From Patescibacteria group bacterium (lineage in GTDB: Bacteria > Patescibacteriota > Gracilibacteria > UBA1369 > LOWO2-01-FULL-3): a stretch of 23,512 bases of DNA. Below are positions 7,462 to 13,788 of this stretch, piece by piece. Under the pieces are notes generated by a model. That model was not told where the DNA came from and made no database searches. It worked only from the letters and a program-made list of their open reading frames with translations. The translations under genes and the position numbers were made by a program. Each line of letters starts with the position of its first letter. Within the stretch, counting starts at the first letter, position 1. Location of the stretch: NCBI GenBank assembly GCA_018818755.1, contig JAHIRL010000049.1, forward strand, positions 1 through 23,512, given 5' to 3'.

Positions 7462-7929
7462 TTACTTAAGTTTAATGACAATGTGTCTTCTTTCTCCTTG
7501 TTCTCTGGATTCTGTTTCGATATCTTCAAAACCTGCTCCCATCAGGTGGAGATGAATTTTCCTTCTAAAATATGGAGACATTGGCGGTAGGCTTTGAGGT
7601 CTGCGTGTTTTTCGGAGAATGGCAATTTTTCTTTCTGCAAGGCTGATAACATTTTCTTCCTGTTTCTGACGATAATTGTCGACATCTAGCACGATGTGAA
7701 ATTGCCTTTCTGTGCCAAGATTGTGCCAAGTAAGAATTTTTAATAGGTGCTGAAGTGCCTGAATGTTGCCTCCTCTTTGGCCTATTAACAAACTTTGATC
7801 TTCACTCACGATGTTCACATTGTAAGTATCTTTTTCTTCATCTTCATCGATATCAATTTTGGAAAAATTTATGTCGAGCTGTTTCAGTAGTTCTTCGAGT
7901 GTGGTTTTTATTGTGTCTTCAATATCCAT
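7462..7929 (-). CDS. jag: Jag/KhpB-like RNA-binding protein (KH plus R3H)
   Basis: At 155 aa this is a short Jag/KhpB. It has a KH domain (about 35-90) with the GxxG loop in LLIGQRGGNIQALQ, and an R3H domain (about 95-155) with the signature Arg122-xxx-His126 in RRKIH. The long N-terminal Jag domain of Firmicutes homologues is largely absent. Such proteins bind single-stranded RNA and affect cell elongation and division genes in Gram-positives. Its place directly after yidC (12 bases apart) is the conserved bacterial order rpmH-rnpA-yidC-jag, which supports the call. There is no Shine-Dalgarno before the ATG. It is followed almost without gap by the SLH-RlpA gene. Confidence 0.92.
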   Translation of the reverse strand: MDIEDTIKTTLEELLKQLDINFSKIDIDEDEEKDTYNVNIVSEDQSLLIGQRGGNIQALQHLLKILTWHNLGTERQFHIVLDVDNYRQKQEENVISLAERKIAILRKTRRPQSLPPMSPYFRRKIHLHLMGAGFEDIETESREQGERRHIVIKLK

Positions 7930-7941
7930 GGAAATATATGT

Positions 7942-9186
7942 TTAGGAAATAACTTTTACTTTTACATCAGAATTCTTATTGTTTTTGGAGCCTCCGTCAA
8001 CGCTTTTATTTACAAATAGCTGTTGAACTACTGCATATAGGGTGGAAGTTCCCCAATAAATTCCGACTCCGGATGGTAAGGAGGCGGTGAAAACGGCGAT
8101 CATAACAGGCATAAAATAGGTCATCATGTTGGTTGCCATAGCCATTTCGTTTTTTGGCTGGTCCTTTTTGCCCTTATTAGATTTGTATGTGGTCAGTTTT
8201 AGTTGAGCAAATTGCAGTCCGCCTACTATTAGTGGTAGAACCAGAGTGTTTTGTTTTGTAAGGTCGAGAAGATTGAAAAAGTTAATATTTATGTCCGAGA
8301 GTCTGAAATTCTCGTATGTTGTGTAGAGTAGGTGACTATTGTCGGGATTGATGCCGCCTTTTATCGCGTAAAATAATGCGATAAGGAAGGGAAGTTGGAG
8401 CAAGATTGGTAAACAGCTCCCGATAGGATTTACTTTTGCTTCTTTCCATATTGCCATAGTTTCCATGGCAATTTTTTGTTGGTCTCCTTTGTATTTTCTT
8501 TTAATCTCTTCCAGGCGCGGCTGGATGTTTTGCATTCTGCGTTGAGCTTTTTGGGCTTTGTGGGAAGGAATAAGCAGGATTGTTCGGATGATTATCGTGA
8601 GTAGGATGATTGCGAGGCCCAAATTGTGGCCGGGCATTACTTTTGTGAAGAAGATTAGGCCGTTGTAGATAGGTCTGTAGAAAATTCCTCTCCATAGTTG
8701 AGAGAAGATTCCTTCTTTTTTGACTGTAAATTCGTTGCTTTGGAAAGTTTTTTCTTCTCCGTTGAGGGTTGTTGTAAATTCGATTCTAAATCTGCCCATT
8801 TCACCGAAGAGGGCATTGTTCCAGTTTGAGTAAGGAATTTGGAGTTTTTGTTCCGGCGCAATTTCGATATCTAGGGCGTTTTCGCAGTTTAAGGCTGGAG
8901 TTGAGATTTTTTGGATCCATTCGTTTTGCTCGTAGCGGTAAACATTAAAGGGCTCGCTTGGGCATTCGCTAGGGATTGTAATGGTTTCGCTGGTGTAGTT
9001 TTCTATGTTGAGGGTGACTATTTTTGTACGTGAATACTCGGTTTTTGTTGTTGTGAAGATGAAATTGCCACTATTTAAGAGGAGTTCTTTGTCGTTGTCC
9101 TGGCAGGATTGCATGAAATAGTTTATTGCCAGAAATACAACTAAAAAGATGAGGACATTTTTGATGATGTTGTTGAATTTTTCCAT
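7942..9186 (-). CDS. yidC: Membrane protein insertase YidC/Oxa1
   Basis: YidC inserts and folds proteins in the cytoplasmic membrane, alone or with Sec. The 414-aa chain has an N-terminal signal-anchor (about 9-25) and an extracytoplasmic domain (30-158) of beta-strand pattern. The conserved insertase core starts at FSQLWRGIFYRPIYNGL and includes the groove arginine Arg201 in LLTIIIRTILLIP. A basic cytoplasmic hairpin follows (MQNIQPRLEEIKRKYKGD), then NPIGSCLPILLQLPFLIALF and the late motif TASLPSGVGIYWGTSTL. The outer domain is far shorter than the Escherichia coli P1 domain and looks like an Ig-type fold. It lies 6 bases after rnpA and 12 before jag. Confidence 0.97.
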   Translation of the reverse strand: MEKFNNIIKNVLIFLVVFLAINYFMQSCQDNDKELLLNSGNFIFTTTKTEYSRTKIVTLNIENYTSETITIPSECPSEPFNVYRYEQNEWIQKISTPALNCENALDIEIAPEQKLQIPYSNWNNALFGEMGRFRIEFTTTLNGEEKTFQSNEFTVKKEGIFSQLWRGIFYRPIYNGLIFFTKVMPGHNLGLAIILLTIIIRTILLIPSHKAQKAQRRMQNIQPRLEEIKRKYKGDQQKIAMETMAIWKEAKVNPIGSCLPILLQLPFLIALFYAIKGGINPDNSHLLYTTYENFRLSDININFFNLLDLTKQNTLVLPLIVGGLQFAQLKLTTYKSNKGKKDQPKNEMAMATNMMTYFMPVMIAVFTASLPSGVGIYWGTSTLYAVVQQLFVNKSVDGGSKNNKNSDVKVKVIS

Positions 9187-9192
9187 TTTTGC

Positions 9193-9519
9193 TTAGTTTA
9201 GGGTTAATTTTCCCAAATCCGCTTCTATCTCCTGAAAATTTGACTGTGTTATTTCTTTTTTGGGGATGAGGATGATGTTTTTTGAACTTTTAAGCTCAGA
9301 ATTTTCCGTTTGTCTTAGGATTTCGCAGATTTGTCTTTTTAGTTTGTTTCTTTTTACTGCGCTTTTATTTATCTTCTTGCTAATGATAACACAAAATTTT
9401 GGAAAATTCTCTGTTGATTTTAAATGTTTAACGATGAAAAAGCGTGAGTTTGATTTGTCTCCCTTTTTCATGGTGTATTCTATTTCGCCTTTTTTTAATC
9501 GATTTTTTTTAGCTACCAT
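9193..9519 (-). CDS. rnpA: Ribonuclease P protein component
   Basis: RnpA is the protein subunit of RNase P, which trims the 5' leader of pre-tRNAs together with the catalytic RNA. The 108-aa product begins MVAKKNRLKKGEIEYTMKKG, matching the usual N-terminal helix, and carries the family RNR-type signature at SAVKRNKLKRQICEILR with the basic helix that contacts RNA. The FCVIISKKINKSAV strand precedes it as expected. Length is normal. It lies 5 bases after rpmH and 6 bases before yidC, the canonical order. The ATG was chosen because upstream sequence belongs to rpmH. Confidence 0.95.
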   Translation of the reverse strand: MVAKKNRLKKGEIEYTMKKGDKSNSRFFIVKHLKSTENFPKFCVIISKKINKSAVKRNKLKRQICEILRQTENSELKSSKNIILIPKKEITQSNFQEIEADLGKLTLN

Positions 9520-9524
9520 GAAAT

Positions 9525-9668
9525 TTAGGCCGCTTTTGAATTTATGGTTACTGTAAGCTTATATCGTCCTTTAGATCTTCGGGATTTCAGTACTCCGCCT
9601 CCATCTTGTGTGCGGGATCGAAATCCGTGTTTCCTTAGTCTTTTTCGTTTTTTTAGTTTACCTAACAT
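9525..9668 (-). CDS. rpmH: 50S ribosomal protein bL34
   Basis: This 47-aa gene reads MLGKLKKRKRLRKHGFRSR and continues to RRSKGRYKLTV with a short tail. KRKRxRxHGFRxR and RRxKGRxxLTV are the hallmarks of bL34, a small basic protein of the large ribosomal subunit. The usual 'MKRTYQPS' start is replaced by MLGKL, and the C-terminus has about seven extra residues (TINSKAA). It is first in the rpmH-rnpA-yidC-jag operon with a strong promoter 39 bases upstream. In many bacteria this block sits near the replication origin, but no dnaA is in the window. Confidence 0.95.
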   Translation of the reverse strand: MLGKLKKRKRLRKHGFRSRTQDGGGVLKSRRSKGRYKLTVTINSKAA

Positions 9669-9706
9669 TGTATGAGAATTAGTCTGTTTATTGAAAATGC
9701 TTGCTG

Positions 9707-9735
9707 ATTTTATAGGTAAAGGGTGGGGAAGTCAA
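9707..9735 (-). promoter_or_regulatory. Promoter of the rpmH-rnpA-yidC operon
   Basis: On the minus strand TTGACT (9730-9735) and TAAAAT (9707-9712) are separated by 17 bases. Transcription would start about 30 bases before the rpmH ATG. It is back to back with the plus-strand promoter at 9752-9780, leaving only 16 bases between the two -35 boxes, so the two could share regulators. Confidence 0.7.
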
Positions 9736-9751
9736 ATAGTTATTTAATAAC

Positions 9752-9780
9752 TTGCAAGAGGGCTAAAATCACAGTATATT
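9752..9780 (+). promoter_or_regulatory. Promoter of the PP2C-like/propeller gene
   Basis: TTGCAA at 9752-9757 and TATATT at 9775-9780 have the ideal 17-base spacing. The leader before the ATG at 9815 would be about 28 bases, without a Shine-Dalgarno. Confidence 0.65.
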
Positions 9781-9814
9781 TTGCGTAACGAAAAAACTTA
9801 ATAAACTTTACAAT

Positions 9815-11812
9815 ATGGCACTAAAAGCTAATTATGAGTTTTTGTTTGTTGGGAGGGATGACAATAGCTTTTTGGAGAATTATGCCTATGATCTTTTTCA
9901 GGAGCATGGTGAGAATAGTGGGCAGATTTTCATCAATTTAGAGGTTCAGAATAATCAGGTGGATGCGGAGGAGATTGGGCAGGTGGTTTTTGAAATGATG
10001 CAAAGAGAGTTTTTTGCAGATGTGGAGAGCGATCCCTATGAACGGTTTGAGAGAGCCTTAAAAGTTGTAAATACGGAGTTGATGCAGTTTAAGGGAAAGA
10101 AATTTTCCGGATATATTGGCAATTTGAATATAGTTATTGCGGCAATTGTAGGGGATGTACTTTATCTTGCGCAGGCTGGAGATAGCGAGGCTTATTTGAT
10201 CCGAAAGCGCTATGTGAGCGTGGTGAGTGAAGGGCTTGGTGATGAGGAAGCTAAGGATGGTGAGATTTTTTCAAGTATTGCGAGCGGAAAGATTGAGAGT
10301 GGAGATATTGTTTTGTTTTCGTCTACCCGTTTGCTTAGGTATATTAGTAAAACGGATTTGGCGAAGGCTGTTTCGAAAAAGGATGTTATGGATGGGTTGA
10401 ATGAGCTTAAGGATGTTGTTTCTACGGAAATTTTGGGACGCATTGGGTTGACCGGAATGCGTTTTGAGACTGCTACAAGGCTGGATGTTGAGAATATAGA
10501 GGGTGAGGTGGATGCGATGGCGAAGAATATTTTAGAGGCTGATGGTCCGAATATCAGTTCTCATAAAGAAACTTTGACCGGCAAATTTGTTACAGCCCTG
10601 AAAGGAATGAAGATGAAGAATAAAGATGTTGTTTATAAGGGGGATCCAGTTTGGATGAAAGTTTGGGAGTCGGTTAGAGATTTTTTTGCTGGAATTTTTA
10701 GTAAAGGTTTTGGGAAGGATAAGGTGCTTGCGGCGCTTGTTTTGGTCATTATTGTCTTGACGATTGGAGTGATGTTTGCCAAGGATAATAAAGCTACAAA
10801 GGCTGAAATTGAGAGATTGGATGGTATTTTGATTGAGGTTGCGGACAGAGTTTCCGAGGCCGAGACAAAAGGAGTTTATGATAAGGAGCAGGCTAAAGCT
10901 ATTTTAGATAGGGCCTACGCAGATTCTTTAACTGTTCTAAATTCCGGTTATTATAGGGAAAAGGCTAATATCTTTTTGATTGAAATAGAGAGTTTGAGGG
11001 ATAAGTTGGATAATGTTCAGAGAATTGAGAGTCCTACGGTTCTTGTTGATTTTAGTGAGAAAAATTCTTCGATGAATGCTTTGGGTTTTGTAGAGGTTGG
11101 TAGTAGGAAGTTTGTTTATGAACATAATGCACTTTACGAGCTTGTTTTGGATCAGGTTCAGGATCCGATAACTGTTGATGATGAGGAAATCATTATTAGT
11201 GCGACAGGTTTTGATGATCGAAATTCAGTTGTTTTCCTCACAAAAAGTGGGAAATTGCTTGAATATAGGGAAGGAACTGTGTCTTTTATGGATACTGATG
11301 ATGGGGCTTTCCATAATGGTGTTGCCCTTGAGGATTGGAGCAATAAGATTTATTTGCTTGATTCTTCCAGCAATCAGATTTGGAAGTATAGCTATAAGGG
11401 AACTCGTGAAACTTTTGGTGGTGCGGAGAAATATTTGGCTGATGAATTGGATTTGTCAAAGGCTCAGGATTTGGCGATTGATTCCAATGTTTACATTCTT
11501 GATGGAAGTGGAGATATTATAAAGTTATATGCAGGTAATGTGGCTGAATTTAGAATTGAGGACCAGCCGGTTAATGGGCTTAAAGATCCCCAAAAGATTT
11601 ATACGAGTGAGAAGCTGGATGAGGTTTATGTGATGGATGGTAAAGAGGCGCGTGTCCTTGTGTATACAAAGGATTTGAGAAATGGAAATCTGATTTATAA
11701 GACACAGTATTTGTTTGATGGAGTGGGGGAATTGCGTGATCTTTATGTGGATGGTGAGAACAGAATGCTTTATGTGCTGAATGCGGATAAGGTGTTTGAG
11801 GTGGAGATGTAG
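9815..11812 (+). CDS. PP2C-like domain, membrane helix and extracellular beta-propeller protein
   Basis: The 665-aa protein has three parts. Residues 1-225 resemble a PPM/PP2C phosphatase fold: VGDVLYLAQAGDSEAYLIR, then a SGDIVLFSST strand, like the family's 'GDSRAYL' and 'GDxxLLxSDGL' segments. The usual first metal motif (DGMGG) is not seen, so activity is doubtful. A single membrane helix lies at about 304-322, followed by a coiled coil (about 328-400). The rest (405-665) is repeated short beta-strand units (KIYLLDSSSNQIWKYS, NVYILDGSGDIIKLY, EVYVMDGKEARVLVY), typical of an NHL-like propeller outside the cell. It could carry an external binding event to an internal pseudophosphatase or phosphatase. 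It is divergent from rpmH, and an inverted-repeat terminator follows. A Hanks-type kinase-like gene lies 9 kb away. Confidence 0.8.
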   Translation: MALKANYEFLFVGRDDNSFLENYAYDLFQEHGENSGQIFINLEVQNNQVDAEEIGQVVFEMMQREFFADVESDPYERFERALKVVNTELMQFKGKKFSGYIGNLNIVIAAIVGDVLYLAQAGDSEAYLIRKRYVSVVSEGLGDEEAKDGEIFSSIASGKIESGDIVLFSSTRLLRYISKTDLAKAVSKKDVMDGLNELKDVVSTEILGRIGLTGMRFETATRLDVENIEGEVDAMAKNILEADGPNISSHKETLTGKFVTALKGMKMKNKDVVYKGDPVWMKVWESVRDFFAGIFSKGFGKDKVLAALVLVIIVLTIGVMFAKDNKATKAEIERLDGILIEVADRVSEAETKGVYDKEQAKAILDRAYADSLTVLNSGYYREKANIFLIEIESLRDKLDNVQRIESPTVLVDFSEKNSSMNALGFVEVGSRKFVYEHNALYELVLDQVQDPITVDDEEIIISATGFDDRNSVVFLTKSGKLLEYREGTVSFMDTDDGAFHNGVALEDWSNKIYLLDSSSNQIWKYSYKGTRETFGGAEKYLADELDLSKAQDLAIDSNVYILDGSGDIIKLYAGNVAEFRIEDQPVNGLKDPQKIYTSEKLDEVYVMDGKEARVLVYTKDLRNGNLIYKTQYLFDGVGELRDLYVDGENRMLYVLNADKVFEVEM

Positions 11813-11819
11813 GGGGGGT

Positions 11820-11853
11820 AATCTTACCAAGGGTTTAAGGATTTGGTAAGATT
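11820..11853 (+). terminator. Hairpin after the PP2C-like/propeller gene
   Basis: AATCTTACCAA (11820-11830) and TTGGTAAGATT (11843-11853) form a perfect 11-bp stem with a 12-base loop, 7 bases past the TAG stop. The following GATTATTTGACT is only moderately T-rich, so termination may be partial. The remaining bases up to 11916 hold a TTGACT but no good -10 at the right distance. Confidence 0.6.
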
Positions 11854-11916
11854 GATTATTTGACTGATTGACTGTTGGTGTGATAGTTTTTTGTAGGTAT
11901 TTTTTAATATTATATT

Positions 11917-12360
11917 ATGAGTGAGAGAGTTTTTAATGCGAAATTTTTGGATGATGAGGGATATCCTGATGGGACGCCAACTGTTTTGTTAGCTAATGCT
12001 GGAGGATGGTCTTATTCGAAGGCTCTTTGTATGTCTGATATCTCCGGTATTGTGGGGCAGGGTGAGGTTATTGTTTATACTACTGACTCTATTGATGTTG
12101 GGGGTGTTCTTGAGGAGATAAGTAATTTAGTGAAAGTGGTTGTTGCTCCTGGAGGGCTTGTAAATACTGGTAGGGACCAAATTTTGAAGGCTATTAATGG
12201 GGTTTTTGAAAAATTTCCTGATGCTAAGGTGCTTGTTGCTACAGCTGATGAGGGAATTACTACTGCTATGGCTAATAGTTTTGGGGATGCTGTAAAGGTG
12301 GTTTCTGATCACAATATATTTAACTTTGAAACTGCTTTTAGTGAGTGGGGGAAATCCTGA
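11917..12360 (+). CDS. Conserved-looking alpha/beta protein of unknown function
   Basis: The 147-aa soluble protein starts at an ATG with the AT-rich upstream sequence common here (TTTTTAATATTATATT) and ends at TGA. It alternates beta strands and helices (TPTVLLANAGG, GEVIVYTTD, VKVVVAPGG, AKVLVATADEG, AVKVVSDHNIF), suggesting a small Rossmann-like fold. The Gly-rich turns NAGGW and APGGLVNTG could bind a phosphate. The last strand-loop, SDHNIFNFE, is distinctive. No catalytic family is recognised, and there is no signal peptide. It is convergent with the minus-strand deaminase and separated from it by two hairpins. Coding is very likely by composition; function is unknown. Confidence 0.75.
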   Translation: MSERVFNAKFLDDEGYPDGTPTVLLANAGGWSYSKALCMSDISGIVGQGEVIVYTTDSIDVGGVLEEISNLVKVVVAPGGLVNTGRDQILKAINGVFEKFPDAKVLVATADEGITTAMANSFGDAVKVVSDHNIFNFETAFSEWGKS

Positions 12361-12368
12361 TTAGGTTT

Positions 12369-12388
12369 AAAAATCCTGGGGGATTTTT
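12369..12388 (+). terminator. Terminator after the 147-aa gene
   Basis: AAAAATCC-TGGG-GGATTTTT forms an 8-bp stem running into seven T residues (12384-12390), a short rho-independent terminator 8 bases past the stop codon at 12358-12360. Its core (AAATCCTGG-GGATTT) is repeated in the next hairpin. Confidence 0.7.
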
Positions 12389-12399
12389 TTCGATGCAGG

Positions 12400-12425
12400 T
12401 TGATAAATCCTGGCGGATTTATCAA
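12400..12425 (-). terminator. Hairpin ending the deaminase-side (minus) transcript
   Basis: TTGATAAATCC (12400-12410), loop TGGC, and GGATTTATCAA (12415-12425) make a perfect 11-bp stem starting 2 bases past the minus-strand deaminase stop. On the minus strand the sequence further on reaches A/T-rich hairpin 12369-12388, so the pair can end transcripts arriving from both sides. Confidence 0.55.
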
Positions 12426-12427
12426 TG

Positions 12428-12916
12428 TTAAATAGAATCCGCTTTTAATCTTTTTGGGTCTTTTAAGTTGGTTGCGGGGGCTTGTTCGACTTTGACTTTG
12501 CGTTTTTCGAAGAGGTCGAAGTGGGGGAGGACATCGGGGTAGCCTTCCTGGAAGACGACGCGTTTGATGCCGGCTTCGCAAAGCAGGCTTTCGCAGATGC
12601 GGCAGGGGTGTTTGGTGATGTAGGCGGTGGCGCCGTTGATGCTTATGCCTTTTTTGGCGGCGAGGGCCAGGCACCATTGCTCGGCGCAGAGGCCATAGCA
12701 AATTTCTCGGCGGGTGCCGGATTTAACTTTCATTTTGTCGCGGATGCAGCCGTGGACGCGGCAGTCCATGCCTTTGTCCCAGTCGTTGGTGGCTTTCACC
12801 AGGACTTTACCGTTTTTGACTAGGGCGCAGGCGATGTTGGCACGCAGGCATTTGGCTTTGGGTTCGAGCTTGTCGATTATTTTGAGAATTTCCAGATCTT
12901 TTTTGGTGATTGTCAT
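12428..12916 (-). CDS. dCMP-deaminase-family protein (CAE zinc motif)
   Basis: This 162-aa zinc-dependent deaminase has the catalytic motif C77-A78-E79 (GLCAEQWCLALAAKKG) and the second zinc site PCRIC (104-108). The insert GCIRDKMKVKSGTRREICYG before it places it with the dCMP deaminase/ComEB group rather than short cytidine deaminases, yet that group usually has His where this has Cys77. Extra cysteines (23, 52, 57, 73) could bind a second metal. The ATG at 12914-12916 overlaps the isomerase stop as ATGA, so translation is coupled; longer frames upstream would lie inside the isomerase and were rejected. By hand count 12541-12780 is about 60% GC, well above most neighbouring genes. The likely substrate is dCMP or CMP; which one is not visible. 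Confidence 0.88.
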   Translation of the reverse strand: MTITKKDLEILKIIDKLEPKAKCLRANIACALVKNGKVLVKATNDWDKGMDCRVHGCIRDKMKVKSGTRREICYGLCAEQWCLALAAKKGISINGATAYITKHPCRICESLLCEAGIKRVVFQEGYPDVLPHFDLFEKRKVKVEQAPATNLKDPKRLKADSI

Positions 12917-13782
12917 GATTTTTCTGTGAAAAGGTAGGGGTAGGATTTTTGGACTTCGGTAACTAGGGCTTCGGCTTTGAATACGCCCAGTTCGGTAATT
13001 ATTCCGGAAAATTTGTCGGGACGGGTTATTTCGAAGGCGGGGTTGTAGATTTTTACACCGGCGGGTGCATCTTCCCAAACTTCTTTGTGGTCGCGTTCCT
13101 CGATTTCAGTGTCGTGGCCATAAACAGTTTCGATATCGAATTTCCAGGCACTGGTGCAGGAGTAGGCGGGAACGGAGCTTTCGCAGGCGGCATCTACTAA
13201 GGACTCTGTGCCAATTTTGTTGATGAGAAAGCCTTCCGTGGTCACGGCGTCACAACCGAAAAGAAAGAGATCGCATTCGCGGATGCGGGAGCGGCCACAG
13301 GAATCTACCATGTGGAGGACAGGAATGCCTTCTTTTGCTAGGTTTGTTGCGGTTTTGCGGCCTTGAAATTTTGGTCGGGTTTCTGTGTTGTATACTTCAA
13401 ATTTTTTGCCCTGATTTTTGGCTTCGATCAAAATGGCTACTACTGTTGAGGAATGGCAATGGGTGAAAATTTTCATACCATCATGGATTTTGTTGGCGCC
13501 GATTTCCGCAATCTTCTTTTTGCTTTCGGTGAAATATTTGATGGTTTCGGCTACTGGATCTTTAAATTTGTCACGATTGGCAAGGCAGAAATTTAGGCCG
13601 TTGCGCATTGCCGGTTCGGTTGCACGAGTGTCTATTATTTCCTGGATGTACTTTTTAAGTTCGGCTTCATCTTGCGTTTCTTTGAGTTTGAGTCCAAAGG
13701 CTTCAACTCCTTTTATCGCAATGTTTATTGCTCCTTGGATTTCCAGATTTTTGATTTTTTCGAGAATTTCTTGATACTCCAT
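12913..13782 (-). CDS. Ribose-1,5-bisphosphate isomerase (eIF-2B-like family)
   Basis: This enzyme turns ribose-1,5-bisphosphate into ribulose-1,5-bisphosphate, the second step of the archaeal-type AMP (pentose bisphosphate) pathway. The 289-aa chain shows family hallmarks: ATEPAMRNGL, THCHSSTVV with the candidate catalytic Cys109, EVYNTETRPKFQGRKTA, HMVDSCGR, FGCDAVTTEGFLINKIGT with the candidate Asp178, and YNPAFEITRPD near the end. eIF-2B-type relatives include methylthioribose-1-phosphate isomerase and translation factor subunits. The AMP phosphorylase gene 6 bases upstream makes the R15P isomerase assignment the best one. Its stop overlaps the deaminase start. There is no Shine-Dalgarno. 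The RuBisCO that would use the product is not in this window. Confidence 0.93.
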   Translation of the reverse strand: MEYQEILEKIKNLEIQGAINIAIKGVEAFGLKLKETQDEAELKKYIQEIIDTRATEPAMRNGLNFCLANRDKFKDPVAETIKYFTESKKKIAEIGANKIHDGMKIFTHCHSSTVVAILIEAKNQGKKFEVYNTETRPKFQGRKTATNLAKEGIPVLHMVDSCGRSRIRECDLFLFGCDAVTTEGFLINKIGTESLVDAACESSVPAYSCTSAWKFDIETVYGHDTEIEERDHKEVWEDAPAGVKIYNPAFEITRPDKFSGIITELGVFKAEALVTEVQKSYPYLFTEKS

Positions 13783-13788
13783 TGTGAT

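Noticed and set aside
9669..9814. Replication origin beside rpmH
   Set aside because: No dnaA gene and no cluster of DnaA boxes (TTATCCACA-like) was seen; the space is filled by two divergent promoters.
12309..12701. 130-aa minus-strand Arg/His/Pro-rich frame
   Set aside because: It is a shadow of the GC-rich deaminase gene and runs through the two hairpins.
12917..13078. N-terminal extension of the deaminase frame
   Set aside because: It lies in another frame inside the isomerase gene and is Arg/Pro-rich nonsense; the ATGA overlap start is far better.
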